Below are positions 36,119 to 46,221 of a stretch of 64,000 nt of DNA, in pieces (positions within the stretch are counted from its first letter, which is position 1; each line of letters starts with the position of its first letter). The notes below the pieces were generated by a model. That model searched no databases, was not told the DNA's origin, and worked only from the letters and a program-made list of their open reading frames with translations. A program made the position numbers and the translations under genes. The DNA is from Burkholderiales bacterium UBA2463 (GTDB lineage Bacteria; Pseudomonadota; Gammaproteobacteria; Burkholderiales; Burkholderiaceae_A): the NCBI GenBank assembly GCA_002342295.1, contig DDPR01000010.1, positions 76,239-140,238 of the forward strand. The letters run 5' to 3'.

Positions 36119-37207
36119 CTAAACATCCAATCGCTCAGTGAGGTGCCCCATCTTGCGACCCATGCGAGGCTGAGATTTTCCGTAGAGGTGCAGGCTTGCC
36201 CCGGTGTGTCCTGCCATCTGCTCCCAGTCTGGCTCGCGAGGCGGTTGGGACTCACCATCAGGAAACCACAGATCACCCAGCAGGTTGGTCATACGAACCG
36301 GAAACTTAAGGACGACGGGCCCCAATGGCATCTGAGTGCAGATGCGAACCTGCTGCTCGAACTGACTGGTCTCGCAGGCCTCAATAGAGTAATGACCGCT
36401 GTTGTGCGGGCGCGGAGCCATCTCGTTGGCCACGAGAGTGGCGCGGCCCTCTACTTCAGCCACAAAAAACTCGACGCAAAGAACGCCAACGTACTCAAGC
36501 GCATCGGCCACACGAAGTGCCTGGGCCTTTGCCATCTCGGTCAGCTCATCGGACAGCGTGGCCGGCACGGTGGTGATGTGCAGAATGCCATTGCGATGCT
36601 CATTCTCGCCAATCGGAAACACCGCCGTCTCACCCCGCTCGTTGCGAGCCAAGATAACCGAAACCTCTTTCAAAAGAGTCATCTTCCTCTCGAGCACACA
36701 GGGCACGCCACGCATCCTCTCAAATGCTACGAGCGCCTCTGCAAGGCTTCTCACCGCAGCCTGACCTTTGCCGTCGTACCCCAAGCGCGCCGTCTTCAAA
36801 ACACCGGGAAAGAGGTCTGCAGGGACGGTCTGAAGGTCGTCCGGCGTGTTAATGGCGGCAAAGGGTGCGACCGCAACGCCGGCTTGCAGCATGAAGCGTT
36901 TTTCGCGAATGCGATCCTGAGCCACTTCCACGCACTCTGCAGAGGGACAGGTGCGTCCATGCCGCGACAAGAAACGCAGGGCCTCAGCCGGCACGTTCTC
37001 AAACTCCGTGGTGAAGACCTGCGCGCCGGCGGCAAGGCGCCCAAGGGCAATCTGGTCGTCGTAGGCCCCAACAATCACCTCGTCGGCAATCTGACCGGCT
37101 GGGCCATGGGCATCGGGGTCGAGCACGCTCACCGTATGGCCAAGCCGGTGGGCCGCTTGGATCATCATCCGACCCAGCTGCCCACCCCCAAGAAGACCAA
37201 TATTCAC
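36119..37207 (-). CDS. purK: 5-(carboxyamino)imidazole ribonucleotide synthase PurK
   Basis: ATP-grasp enzyme that makes N5-CAIR from AIR, bicarbonate and ATP for purine synthesis. The 362 residues show [16 protein letters not shown] at the start, [17 protein letters not shown] in the ATP-grasp domain and [19 protein letters not shown], the PurK signature. It overlaps the upstream purC-purE fusion by 4 bases. Its presence implies the PurE domain is a class I mutase that takes N5-CAIR. Confidence 0.95.
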   Translation of the reverse strand: MNIGLLGGGQLGRMMIQAAHRLGHTVSVLDPDAHGPAGQIADEVIVGAYDDQIALGRLAAGAQVFTTEFENVPAEALRFLSRHGRTCPSAECVEVAQDRIREKRFMLQAGVAVAPFAAINTPDDLQTVPADLFPGVLKTARLGYDGKGQAAVRSLAEALVAFERMRGVPCVLERKMTLLKEVSVILARNERGETAVFPIGENEHRNGILHITTVPATLSDELTEMAKAQALRVADALEYVGVLCVEFFVAEVEGRATLVANEMAPRPHNSGHYSIEACETSQFEQQVRICTQMPLGPVVLKFPVRMTNLLGDLWFPDGESQPPREPDWEQMAGHTGASLHLYGKSQPRMGRKMGHLTERLDV

Positions 37208-38622
37208 GCGCGCGGAGGGGCGGACTCTAAAGCGCCTGAAGGGTGCGCTGTGGGCTTGCCCAGGCTGGCATTCATAGAGGTGGCCGCATCCGTCTGTTCT
37301 GCTCGAAAGGCGGCAAGTCGTTCGCGCAGGGGCTCATAGTCTGTCGCCAGATTGGCAATCAGGTGGAGTGCAGCGTTTGCAGCACCTGCCTCTCCAATGG
37401 CAAATGTGGCGACCGGCACGCCCTTGGGCATCTGAACAATGGAGTAGAGGGAATCTTCGCCACGAAGATACTTCGAGGGCACAGGAACACCAAACACCGG
37501 CACCGTGGTCTTGGCAGCCAGCATGCCGGGCAGATGCGCAGCGCCCCCAGCACCTGCAATGATGCCTCGCAGGCCTCGCGCGCAGGCCGTCTCTGCGTAG
37601 GTATAGAGCGCATCCGGCATTCGGTGGGCAGACACGACTCTGGCCTCATGTGGGATGCCGAAACGATCAAGAATCTCGACCGCGTGACGCATCACCTCCC
37701 AGTCGGACTGCGAACCCATGACCACGCCAACAATGGGCATATGAACCCCAGCAATGCGAAAAAGCGCCTCGCGGTACTTCGCCGCCGTGCGTTCAATGAT
37801 ACTCACGGGTAGGGCTGGGGGCGGGGGTGTCTTGTCCCAGTCCAGGGTCTCAAGATAGTCGCGGACGAACTGCTTATCAAAACTCGGCGGGCTTGATCCC
37901 TCGGTGTATGAATCGAGCGGCCAGTAGCGCGAGGAGTCGGCTGTCAGCACCTCGTCCATAAGGTGCAGAACACCCGCTGCATCAAGGCCAAACTCAAACT
38001 TGGTGTCAGCGATGATGATGCCCTGCCCGAGTGCGTACTCGGCCGCCTCTTCATAGAGCGCGAGGCTGATGCGGCGAATATCCTCGGCGAGTGGCTGGCC
38101 TACGGCCTCGACCATCTCCTCAAACGAGATGTTCTCGTCGTGCTCTCCCCGCTCCGCCTTGCGCGCGGGCGTAAAGAGCGGCGACTTCAGGCGGGCGGCC
38201 TGCTTGAGACCCTTGGGAAGCGCCAGACCGCAGACCGAGCCCGTCTCCTGATAGTCCTTCCACCCACTCCCAATGAGGTAGCCACGAACAACCGCCTCGA
38301 CCATCACGGGCTTGAGTCGGCGAACCACCACCGCCCGTCCTCGAACCTGATCCACCTCGTTTTCCGAGACCACGCTTTCGGGGTCAATCCCGGTCAGGTG
38401 ATTGGGAATCAGATGCGAGAGGCGAGCAAACCAGAATTCGCTCATGCGGTTGAGGACCACGCCTTTGTCCGGGATGGGCTCAGCCATCACCACATCAAAG
38501 GCCGAGAGCCGGTCTGTTGCCACCATCAGAAGCTTGTCATCGCCAACGGCATAGATGTCGCGAACCTTGCCCCGAGCGACCAGTGGCAGGCTCTTGATCG
38601 TTGTCTGCAAGAGCGCGCTCAT
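37204..38622 (-). CDS. purCE: Fused SAICAR synthetase (PurC) and N5-CAIR mutase (PurE)
   Basis: One 472-residue frame encodes two steps of purine synthesis. Residues 1-293 are PurC ([50 protein letters not shown]). PurE begins at Met295 with [17 protein letters not shown], then [15 protein letters not shown] and [16 protein letters not shown]. The seam is only a few residues (IAGVH), with no linker and no stop codon between 37738 and 37770. Met295 (37738-37740) could also act as an internal start, with weak SD-like TGGGG before it. A C-terminal tail of about 35 Ala/Ser-rich residues follows. PurC and PurE are normally separate bacterial genes; PurK next door indicates the class I route. It overlaps fba and purK by 4 bases each. 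Confidence 0.9.
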   Translation of the reverse strand: MSALLQTTIKSLPLVARGKVRDIYAVGDDKLLMVATDRLSAFDVVMAEPIPDKGVVLNRMSEFWFARLSHLIPNHLTGIDPESVVSENEVDQVRGRAVVVRRLKPVMVEAVVRGYLIGSGWKDYQETGSVCGLALPKGLKQAARLKSPLFTPARKAERGEHDENISFEEMVEAVGQPLAEDIRRISLALYEEAAEYALGQGIIIADTKFEFGLDAAGVLHLMDEVLTADSSRYWPLDSYTEGSSPPSFDKQFVRDYLETLDWDKTPPPPALPVSIIERTAAKYREALFRIAGVHMPIVGVVMGSQSDWEVMRHAVEILDRFGIPHEARVVSAHRMPDALYTYAETACARGLRGIIAGAGGAAHLPGMLAAKTTVPVFGVPVPSKYLRGEDSLYSIVQMPKGVPVATFAIGEAGAANAALHLIANLATDYEPLRERLAAFRAEQTDAATSMNASLGKPTAHPSGALESAPPRA

Positions 38623-39683
38623 TGAACCACTTGAGAGAGTTGGCCCTGGCTGTAGCGAGCCGCCATGTCAACGAGCGTAACGGCCTTGAGCTTGGCGCCC
38701 TGCCCCTCGCAGCCAAAGGCCCGATACCTCGCCAGGCAAATCTGACGCGCCGCCTCTCGGGCGGGCTTGAGGTAATCACGCGGATCAAACTTTGAGGGGT
38801 TCTCCACAAGGTATCGCCGAATGGCGCCGGTCATCGCCAAGCGAATGTCCGTATCAATGTTGATCTTACGAACACCATGCCGGATGGCCTCCTGAATCTC
38901 AGCGACTGGCACGCCATAGGTCTCTTTCATATCGCCGCCAAAGTGGCGAATCTCGGCGAGGAGCTCTTGTGGAACGGAGGAGGAGCCGTGCATCACGAGG
39001 TGGGTATTCGGGATTCGTCGATTGATCTCCTTGATTCGCTCAATCGCCAAGATGTCTCCGGTCGGCTCCCGGGTGAATTTATAGGCGCCGTGGCTTGTCC
39101 CAATTGCAATGGCCAAGGCGTCGAGTTGAGTCTTGCGAACGAAGTCGGCAGCCTGCTCCGGATCGGTGAGCAGCTGGTCGTGCGTCATGGTGCTCTCGGT
39201 CCCATGACCATCTTCCTTGTCGCCCCGCATGGTTTCGAGCGAACCGAGACAACCCAGCTCGCCCTCCACCGAGACACCCTGCTTGTGGGCCATCTCCACA
39301 ACACGCTGGGTCACCTCCACGTTGTAGTCGTATGAGGCAATCGTCTTGCCATCGGCCTCAAGGGAGCCGTCCATCATCACGCTGGAGAAACCCAGAGCCA
39401 TTGCGCTCTTACAGACATCGGGGCTCTGCCCATGATCTTGATGCATCACCACAGGAAGGTCTGGGTAAGACTCAACCGCCGCCTGAATGAGATGCTTCAA
39501 AAACGCCTCGCCCGCATATTTGCGAGCACCCGCGCTGGCCTGCATGATGACGGGAGCATTGACCTCCGCGGCTGCCGACATGATGGCCTGGACCTGCTCC
39601 AAGTTATTCACATTGAAGGCCGGCACACCGTAGCCGTGCTCGGCTGCGTGGTCGAGCATCTGTCGAAGGGAAATCAGCGCCAT
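38619..39683 (-). CDS. fba: Fructose-bisphosphate aldolase, class II
   Basis: Zinc-dependent aldolase interconverting fructose 1,6-bisphosphate and triose phosphates. The 354 residues have the class II (type B) layout seen in Burkholderiales and Calvin-cycle aldolases: [15 protein letters not shown], the zinc-binding [30 protein letters not shown] and [14 protein letters not shown]. It lies 34 bases after pyk and overlaps the purC-purE fusion by 4 bases, so glycolytic and purine genes share a transcript. Confidence 0.95.
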   Translation of the reverse strand: MALISLRQMLDHAAEHGYGVPAFNVNNLEQVQAIMSAAAEVNAPVIMQASAGARKYAGEAFLKHLIQAAVESYPDLPVVMHQDHGQSPDVCKSAMALGFSSVMMDGSLEADGKTIASYDYNVEVTQRVVEMAHKQGVSVEGELGCLGSLETMRGDKEDGHGTESTMTHDQLLTDPEQAADFVRKTQLDALAIAIGTSHGAYKFTREPTGDILAIERIKEINRRIPNTHLVMHGSSSVPQELLAEIRHFGGDMKETYGVPVAEIQEAIRHGVRKINIDTDIRLAMTGAIRRYLVENPSKFDPRDYLKPAREAARQICLARYRAFGCEGQGAKLKAVTLVDMAARYSQGQLSQVVQ

Positions 39684-39717
39684 GAAAGGTCTCCTTTTCT
39701 CTCAAAAAACCTCGGCC

Positions 39718-41148
39718 CTAGGAGCCGACACGAACAATCTTCATGGTATTCGTTCCACCGGGCTGGCCCACTGGCTCACCCACGGTGATCACGAGAAAAT
39801 CTCCGGGCGTCACCACTCCGGCGTCGAGCAGGTTTCGCTCCGCTCGATGCATGAGGGATTCGCGCGTCTGACCCTCGTTGTCGATAGCGAGGGGAGCCAC
39901 ATCCCGATAGAGCGCCATGCGACGACGACTGCGTACACTCTGACTCAGCGCATAAATGGGCACACCAGCGTTCAGGCGCGAGATCCAGAGGGCGGTGGCC
40001 CCCGACTCGGTCAGGGCCACGATGGCACGTACCTTCAAGTGTCGAGCGGTGAAGAGTGCCGCCATGGCCACCGACTGATCAATTCGCGTAAAGGTCCGGT
40101 TCAGGAAGAAGGTGTCGAGCGTAGGCTCATAAGACTTCTCGGCCTCGGCGCAGATGCGCACCATGGTCTGCACGGTGCGAACTGGGTAGCTTCCGGTCGC
40201 AGTCTCGGCACTGAGCATCACCGCGTCTGTGCCATCAAGCACCGCATTGGCCACATCGCTCACCTCCGCTCGAGTGGGCACGGGAGAACTAATCATGGAT
40301 TCCATCATCTGGGTTGCCGTGATGGTGAGGCGGTTGGCTTCTCGAGCCATGCGAATCATTCGTTTCTGAAGGGCCGGAACCGCAGCCTCACCAACCTCGA
40401 CGGCCAGATCGCCCCGGGCGACCATGATGCCGTTAGAGGCCTCGATAATCTCCGCTAGGTTCTCAATCGCCTCCACCCGTTCGATCTTCGCGATGATGAG
40501 GCCATGCCCCCCCGCTGCCTTTAGGAGCGCACGGGCCTCGTGAATATCTGCCGCATTCTTCGGGAACGAAACCGCCAAAAAGTCAGCCTCAATCTCGGCC
40601 GCCACAATGAGATCGGACTTGTCCTTGTCTGTGAGGGCGGGTGCGGTGAGCCCCCCGCCCTGCCGATTGATGCCCTTGCGATCGGAGAGCACACCGCCCT
40701 CCATCACCTTACAGTCGACGAAGTCCCGACCCACGGCCTCCACCTGCATCGAGATCAGTCCATCATTCAGGAGGAGCACATCCCCCACGGATACATCGTG
40801 AACCAGTTCGGGATAGTCCAGTCCCACCCGAGCCTCATCTCCCAAGGTCTCGTGGGTATCGAAACGAAATCGGGCCCCCGACTCAAGGGTGACCGAGCCC
40901 TTGGCGAATCTTCCCACTCGAATTTTCGGCCCCTGGAGATCAACCAGAATGGCCAGTTCACGACCATGCCGCTCCCCCGCAGCACGCACCACCTGGGCGC
41001 GCTCCTGATGGTCCGCAGCCGTTCCGTGCGAGAAGTTCAGGCGAAAAACATCCACCCCCGCCTGCACCAATTCATCGATGCGCTGAGGGTCGGTCGAGGC
41101 TGGGCCGAGCGTGGCAACAATCTTGGTGGCGCGAGCAAGGGGGGCCAT
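39718..41148 (-). CDS. pyk: Pyruvate kinase
   Basis: Transfers phosphate from PEP to ADP. The 476 residues show TKIVATLGPAS, NFSHGTAADH, ILVDLQGPKIRVGRF, IAKIERVEAIENL and the active-site MVARGDLAVEVG followed by TATQMMESMI and DGTDAVMLSAETA. Length and motifs are those of a type II-like bacterial pyruvate kinase. It is 5 bases from pgk on the same strand. Confidence 0.96.
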   Translation of the reverse strand: MAPLARATKIVATLGPASTDPQRIDELVQAGVDVFRLNFSHGTAADHQERAQVVRAAGERHGRELAILVDLQGPKIRVGRFAKGSVTLESGARFRFDTHETLGDEARVGLDYPELVHDVSVGDVLLLNDGLISMQVEAVGRDFVDCKVMEGGVLSDRKGINRQGGGLTAPALTDKDKSDLIVAAEIEADFLAVSFPKNAADIHEARALLKAAGGHGLIIAKIERVEAIENLAEIIEASNGIMVARGDLAVEVGEAAVPALQKRMIRMAREANRLTITATQMMESMISSPVPTRAEVSDVANAVLDGTDAVMLSAETATGSYPVRTVQTMVRICAEAEKSYEPTLDTFFLNRTFTRIDQSVAMAALFTARHLKVRAIVALTESGATALWISRLNAGVPIYALSQSVRSRRRMALYRDVAPLAIDNEGQTRESLMHRAERNLLDAGVVTPGDFLVITVGEPVGQPGGTNTMKIVRVGS

Positions 41149-41153
41149 GGGGG

Positions 41154-42332
41154 CTAGGCCCTCTCTTCGAGCACCTGAACGGCGGGGAGCGTCTTGCCCT
41201 CGAGGAACTCGAGAAAGGCGCCCCCTCCGGTTGAGATGTAGTCAATCTGATTGGTCACATTGAACTTCGCAATTGCGGCAAGCGTGTCGCCGCCGCCAGC
41301 CAGAGAAAATGCGGGGGAATGGGCAATTGCAGAGGCCAGCGTTCGGGTGCCACCAGAAAACTGCTCGATCTCAAAGACACCCACCGGGCCGTTCCAGACG
41401 ATGGTTCCCGCGTGCGCAATGATGCTCGCCAGCCGAGCGGCAGTCTTCGGGCCAATATCCAGAATCATGTCGTCACTGGCACAGTCGGTGGAGGCCACCT
41501 TGTTGGCGCGCGCCTGAGCCGAAAACTCATTGGCGGTGACGACATCCTCGGGAATGGGAACGTCTGCACCACGCGACTTCATCATGGAGATGATGGTCTT
41601 GGCCTCCGGGATGAGATCGGGCTCCGCGAGAGATTTTCCAATGGGGAGGCCCACCGCAGCCATGAAGGTGTTTGCAATACCCCCGCCGACGATCAACTGA
41701 TCGACCTTCTCGGCCAGGGCTCGAAGGATGCTGAGCTTGGTCGACACCTTCGACCCAGCCACGATGGCCACCAACGGCCGCTTTGGATCATGCAAAGCCT
41801 TGCCAAGCGCGTCCAGTTCTGCCGCCATCAGTGGGCCCGCGCAGGCAATCGGCGCAAAACGCGCCATCGCATGGGTGGTGGCCTCCGCCCGATGGGCTGT
41901 TCCGAAGGCATCATTGACATAGACATCGCAGAGGCTTGCCATCTTGCGCGCCAAGGCCTCGTCGTTCTTCTTCTCCCCCACCGAGAGGCGGCAGTTTTCC
42001 AGCAAAACAACCTCGCCCGGCTTGACTTCAAACCCGCCATCGACCCAGCTGCGGATAAGGGGCACCTTGCAATGCATCAGCTCACCCAGGCGCAGGGCGA
42101 CCGGCGCCAATGAGTCCTCAGGCGTAAAGACGCCCTCTGTGGGGCGCCCGAGGTGAGAGGTGACCATCACCGAGGCCCCCGCCCTCATCGCAAACTCAAT
42201 GGCAGGAACGGATGCGCGAATGCGCGTGTCATCGGTGATGTGACCGTGGTGATCCTGAGGGACATTCAGGTCGGCCCGAATAAAGACCCGGCGGCCCGCC
42301 AGATCGAGGTCGGTCATTCGAAGAAACTTCAT
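41154..42332 (-). CDS. pgk: Phosphoglycerate kinase
   Basis: Interconverts 1,3-bisphosphoglycerate and 3-phosphoglycerate. From the ATG at 42332 ([20 protein letters not shown]) the protein has 392 residues, the usual length; GGAGG lies about 12 bases upstream. An open extension to 42416 has no family resemblance. Motifs include [49 protein letters not shown] and the C-terminal [14 protein letters not shown]. It is 16 bases downstream of gap. Confidence 0.96.
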   Translation of the reverse strand: MKFLRMTDLDLAGRRVFIRADLNVPQDHHGHITDDTRIRASVPAIEFAMRAGASVMVTSHLGRPTEGVFTPEDSLAPVALRLGELMHCKVPLIRSWVDGGFEVKPGEVVLLENCRLSVGEKKNDEALARKMASLCDVYVNDAFGTAHRAEATTHAMARFAPIACAGPLMAAELDALGKALHDPKRPLVAIVAGSKVSTKLSILRALAEKVDQLIVGGGIANTFMAAVGLPIGKSLAEPDLIPEAKTIISMMKSRGADVPIPEDVVTANEFSAQARANKVASTDCASDDMILDIGPKTAARLASIIAHAGTIVWNGPVGVFEIEQFSGGTRTLASAIAHSPAFSLAGGGDTLAAIAKFNVTNQIDYISTGGGAFLEFLEGKTLPAVQVLEERA

Positions 42333-42348
42333 CGGGAGACCGCCCCTC

Positions 42349-43365
42349 CTATGTCGCCGACATGAGAGCCATCGTGGTGTCCAGCATACGATTTGAAAAC
42401 CCCCATTCGTTGTCATACCAGGAGAGCACCTTCACAAGGTGTCCGTCGGGAGACACGCGCGTCTGCGTGGCATCGAAGATGCTCGAGAGAGGGTTGTGAT
42501 TGAAATCGATCGAGACCAGGGGCTCTAGGTTGTATCCCAGCACCGCTCGCATGGGGCCTTCACTGGCCGCATGAACCAGCGCATTCACCTCATCCACACT
42601 GGTGGCCTTGTTGGCGTGGAAGGTGAGATCGACCACCGAAACGTTAATAGTGGGCACGCGCATGGCGTAGCCATCGAGCTTGCCATTGAGGTCTGGAAGG
42701 ACCAGGCCGACCGCGGCGGCGGCTCCGGTCTTGGTTGGAATCATGGACATCGTGGCCGAGCGGGCGCGGCGTAGGTCTTCGTGATACACGTCCGTGAGCA
42801 CCTGATCGTTGGTGTAGGCATGGATGGTGGTCATCAGACCCGAGGCCATGCCCAGCCCCTCATGCAGCACCTTCGCCAACGGGGCAAGGCAGTTGGTGGT
42901 GCATGACGCATTAGAGATGACCGTATGGGAGCCCCTCAAAATCTGGTGATTCACGCCAAACACCACGGTGGCATCAACATCCTTCCCGCCGGGCGCCGAG
43001 ATGATGACCTTCTTTGCGCCCCCCGAAATATGGGCGGACGCTTTTTCCTTGGTGGTGAAAAATCCCGTGCACTCCATCACAACATCGACACCCAACTCGC
43101 CCCACGGCAACTCCGCAGGATTGCGATTGGCGAGCACACGAATGCGATCGCCGTTGACGATCATGTCGGTCCCATCGACCGAGACGGTCCCCGGAAAGCG
43201 GCCGTGCGCCGTATCGTGCTGGGTGAGGTGCGCGTTAGTCTCAGGCTTACCCAGATCATTGATGGCAACGATTTGCAGGTCATGCTTCTTGCCGCCCTCA
43301 TAGTGAGCACGCAGAACGTTTCGCCCAATTCGCCCATAGCCATTAATGGCAACCCGCACGGTCAT
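42349..43365 (-). CDS. gap: Glyceraldehyde-3-phosphate dehydrogenase, type I
   Basis: Oxidises glyceraldehyde 3-phosphate to 1,3-bisphosphoglycerate. The 338 residues begin [18 protein letters not shown]; the catalytic cysteine is C155 in [13 protein letters not shown]. Asn36-Asp37 in VAINDLG is compatible with NAD use. [12 protein letters not shown] closes the fold. It lies 42 bases after tkt and 16 before pgk on the same strand. Confidence 0.96.
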   Translation of the reverse strand: MTVRVAINGYGRIGRNVLRAHYEGGKKHDLQIVAINDLGKPETNAHLTQHDTAHGRFPGTVSVDGTDMIVNGDRIRVLANRNPAELPWGELGVDVVMECTGFFTTKEKASAHISGGAKKVIISAPGGKDVDATVVFGVNHQILRGSHTVISNASCTTNCLAPLAKVLHEGLGMASGLMTTIHAYTNDQVLTDVYHEDLRRARSATMSMIPTKTGAAAAVGLVLPDLNGKLDGYAMRVPTINVSVVDLTFHANKATSVDEVNALVHAASEGPMRAVLGYNLEPLVSIDFNHNPLSSIFDATQTRVSPDGHLVKVLSWYDNEWGFSNRMLDTTMALMSAT

Positions 43366-43407
43366 GACGCCACCCTTCCCTTAGATCAACAATAAAAAGA
43401 ACACGCT

Positions 43408-45429
43408 CTAGACAACTCGTCTTGCAGTCTCGGCCACCGCCTCAGCGGTCAGACCAAAATGAGCGTAAAGGTCTGCGGCCGGCGCAGACTCGCCAAAGGT
43501 ATTCAGGCCAAGCACAGCGGCCGGCCCATACTTCCACCAGAAGTCCGTCACGCCCGCCTCCACGATGATGCGTGGCGCCCCTGCTGGAAGCACGCTCTCC
43601 TTGTAGGCTCTGGACTGCGCATCAAAGAGGTGGGTGCAGGGTATCGACACGACGCGCACACGAAGACCCTCGGCGCGCAGCGTGGCTGCCGCCTCCACCG
43701 TGAGCTGCACCTCCGAGCCCGTCGCCATCAGCACCACCTGGGGGCGCGCATCACTCGAGAGCACATAGGCCCCCTTGCGAACATGTTCAGCCGTCTTCAT
43801 ATCGCGGACCTGAGGGGCGAGGGCTTGGCGAGAGAGGAGGAGTGCGCTGGGGCCTGAGCGATGCTCAAGCGCACAGGCCCAGGCCACGGCCGTCTCCACA
43901 GCATCGGCAGGCCGCCAGACCTGAAGGCGGGGGATGAGGCGAAGGCTCGCCGCATGCTCAACGGGCTGATGGGTGGGGCCATCCTCTCCAAGACCAATCG
44001 AGTCATGCGTAAAGACATGGATGACACGAAGGTGCATCAGGGCGGCCATGCGAATGGCATTGCGACTGTAGTCGGAAAAGGTGAGGAAGGTGCCGCAGTA
44101 GGGAATGAGGCCGCCATGCAAGGCCGCGCCATTACAGATCGCGGCCATCCCGAACTCTCGAACCCCATAGCTAATGTGTTGTCCCGGCGAGAGCCCGCCC
44201 CCATGATCGACCGTGAGTGTCTTGACGCCCTTCCAGTTGGTGAGGTTGCTGCCCGTGAGGTCGGCCGAGCCGCCCAGTAGCGCTGGTATGGACGGGCCAA
44301 TCGCGTCGAGGACCATCTGAGATGCCTTGCGCGTGGCCACCTTGGGCGCATCTGCGCAGAGTTGCTGCAGGAGAGATTCCATTCGGCTCGAGAAGTCTCG
44401 TGGAAGGTCTCCCCGCATCCTCCTCTGAAAAAGAATGGCCTCCTCAGGATGCTGCATCGAGTAAGCAGAGAAGAGGCTGTCCCACCCCCGCTGAGCGGCT
44501 GCGCCCTCTTCCCGTGCGTCCCAGGCCTGCGCGATGGCATCGGGAATAAAAAAGGGGGGGTACGTCCAACCAATGGACGCTCGGGCCAGCGCAATCTCTT
44601 CGTCGCCCAGCGCCTCGCCATGAACCTTGGCGGTTCCCGCTCGATTCGGCGATCCCTTACCAATAGTCGTCTTGCAGATGATGAGCGTCGGAGCAAGGCG
44701 CCCCTGGCGACCCCGGGCCGACCAAGATTTGGCCTGAGCAATGGCCTGATCAACCGCCGAGACATCGTGGCCATCGATCGGACCAATCACATGCCAGCCA
44801 TAGGCCTCAAACCGTTTGGCGGTGTCATCTCTGAACCATCCATCCACCGGCCCATCAATCGAAATTCCATTGTCGTCATAAAGGGCTATGAGTTTCGAGA
44901 GGCCCCAGACCCCCGCGAGTGCGCAGGCCTCGTGACTGATGCCCTCCATGAGGCAGCCGTCGCCAAGAAAGGCGTAGGTGTGATGATCAACAATCTCAAA
45001 GCCGGGCCGATTGAACTCAGCCGCGAGAAGGCGCTCGGCAAGTGCCATCCCAACTGCATTCGAGATGCCCTGACCGAGTGGGCCCGTGGTGGTCTCTACG
45101 CCCGGAGTCAGGCCTGCCTCGGGGTGACCAGGCGTCTTGGAATGAAGCTGTCGGAAATTCTGCAACTCCGACATCGGAAGGTCGTACCCAGAGAGGTGCA
45201 AGAGGGCGTAGAGAAGCATCGACCCGTGGCCATTGGATACGACGAATCGGTCGCGATTAGCCCAATGCGGGTTGCTCGGGTTGTGCCGAAGATGATGCCT
45301 CCAGAGCGCGACGGCCATATCGGCCATGCCCATCGGCATGCCGGGGTGCCCCGAGTTGGCCTTTTGCACGGCATCCATCGCCAGAGCCCGAATCGCATTG
45401 GCGAGGTCTCTCTCACTAGCCAAACCCAA
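43408..45429 (-). CDS. tkt: Transketolase
   Basis: Thiamine-diphosphate enzyme moving two-carbon units between sugar phosphates. The 673 residues show [15 protein letters not shown], the TPP motif [10 protein letters not shown]...YDDNGISID, and [20 protein letters not shown] in the pyrimidine domain. The start is TTG at 45429, supported by AGGAG 6 bases upstream (45436-45440) and by the absence of an earlier ATG. It heads the eleven-gene minus-strand run that continues to the HIT-GNAT gene. Confidence 0.96.
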   Translation of the reverse strand: MGLASERDLANAIRALAMDAVQKANSGHPGMPMGMADMAVALWRHHLRHNPSNPHWANRDRFVVSNGHGSMLLYALLHLSGYDLPMSELQNFRQLHSKTPGHPEAGLTPGVETTTGPLGQGISNAVGMALAERLLAAEFNRPGFEIVDHHTYAFLGDGCLMEGISHEACALAGVWGLSKLIALYDDNGISIDGPVDGWFRDDTAKRFEAYGWHVIGPIDGHDVSAVDQAIAQAKSWSARGRQGRLAPTLIICKTTIGKGSPNRAGTAKVHGEALGDEEIALARASIGWTYPPFFIPDAIAQAWDAREEGAAAQRGWDSLFSAYSMQHPEEAILFQRRMRGDLPRDFSSRMESLLQQLCADAPKVATRKASQMVLDAIGPSIPALLGGSADLTGSNLTNWKGVKTLTVDHGGGLSPGQHISYGVREFGMAAICNGAALHGGLIPYCGTFLTFSDYSRNAIRMAALMHLRVIHVFTHDSIGLGEDGPTHQPVEHAASLRLIPRLQVWRPADAVETAVAWACALEHRSGPSALLLSRQALAPQVRDMKTAEHVRKGAYVLSSDARPQVVLMATGSEVQLTVEAAATLRAEGLRVRVVSIPCTHLFDAQSRAYKESVLPAGAPRIIVEAGVTDFWWKYGPAAVLGLNTFGESAPAADLYAHFGLTAEAVAETARRVV

Positions 45430-45435
45430 GCCGCT

Positions 45436-45440
45436 CTCCT
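45436..45440 (-). promoter_or_regulatory. Ribosome-binding site fixing the TTG start of tkt
   Basis: AGGAG on the minus strand with 6 bases to the TTG at 45429. It decides between that TTG and the second in-frame TTG two codons later. Confidence 0.7.
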
Positions 45441-45456
45441 CTTGAATGATTTAGGC

Positions 45457-45470
45457 AGAATCGAGATTCT
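45457..45470. repeat. Perfect palindrome in the tkt/rsmE divergent region
   Basis: AGAATC-GA-GATTCT is a 14-base perfect palindrome midway in the 63-base gap. On the minus strand it overlaps TAGAAT, a -10-like box for tkt, but no good -35 is seen. It may be a small operator or chance. Confidence 0.35.
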
Positions 45471-45492
45471 ACCGGCTTGCCCCCAACCACTC

Positions 45493-46221
45493 ATGACGCC
45501 CCGAATCCTTCAGTCTCCCCTGCAAACCGGTGCGCTCTTGCTCTCCGAAGAGAATGCCCATCACCTCATTCGCGTCCTTCGATGTGCGGTGGGCGAGGCC
45601 GTGGTCGTCTTCGACGGGGCGGGTCGAGAGGCCGATGCGCAGATTACCCAGGCGCTTGCAGATGCCTGTGTGGTTGAGGTGGGGCCTCTCCGAGAGCCTC
45701 AACGCGAGTCGCCCATTCAAACCGTCGTTGTTCAGTCACTCTGTCTCGCAGACAAAATGGACTGGGTGGTTCAAAAATGTACGGAGCTAGGCGTGTCTCG
45801 CGTCATCCCGCTTCGGGCGCAGCGAAGCCAGTTGCGCCTCGACGGTGACCGGGCGATCAAACGCCAAGCACACTGGCAACGCGTGGCGCAGGCAGCAGCG
45901 GCGCAGAGCGGTCGCAACCGTGTGCCCCATGTCGATGCCGTCTCGTCCCTTACAGACCTTACGACCATCTTTTCCCACCAAGCCCAGCCCAAGACCGGCT
46001 GGCTCCTCGATCCTTTCTGTGCTCTGACCCTCTCCAGCGCCACGCTCTCTCAGAGTGTCTGGATTGCGATTGGCCCAGAGGCGGGCTGGACAGATGAAGA
46101 AGAGCAGACCTTCGAGTCAGCGGGGTTCGTCGGCATCCGATGCGGCCCCCGCATCCTTCGCACAGAGACCGCGGCCGCCGCAGTGCTTGCAGGCCTTGCA
46201 GTTCGCGCCGGGGAGTTCTAG
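45493..46221 (+). CDS. rsmE: 16S rRNA (uracil-1498-N3)-methyltransferase RsmE
   Basis: SPOUT-family methyltransferase acting on U1498 of 16S rRNA. From the ATG at 45493 there are 242 residues. Motifs include HHLIRVLRCAVGEAVVVFDG at the N-terminal PUA-like domain, DKMDWVVQKCTELGVSRVIPL, and the SAM-binding knot WIAIGPEAGWTDEE with CGPRILRTETAAAAVLAGL. The frame continues open for over a kilobase upstream, antisense to tkt, but that part is not protein-like. The stop overlaps the convergent maeB stop by 4 bases. Confidence 0.94.
   Translation: MTPRILQSPLQTGALLLSEENAHHLIRVLRCAVGEAVVVFDGAGREADAQITQALADACVVEVGPLREPQRESPIQTVVVQSLCLADKMDWVVQKCTELGVSRVIPLRAQRSQLRLDGDRAIKRQAHWQRVAQAAAAQSGRNRVPHVDAVSSLTDLTTIFSHQAQPKTGWLLDPFCALTLSSATLSQSVWIAIGPEAGWTDEEEQTFESAGFVGIRCGPRILRTETAAAAVLAGLAVRAGEF

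Noticed and set aside
35618..37339. A 573-codon plus-strand frame across sua5 and purK.
   Set aside because: It is antisense to two well-supported genes and has no recognisable motif or ribosome-binding site.
44362..46221. A 619-codon plus-strand frame ending in RsmE.
   Set aside because: Everything before 45493 is antisense to tkt and is Arg/Pro-rich shadow sequence; only the RsmE part is family-like.
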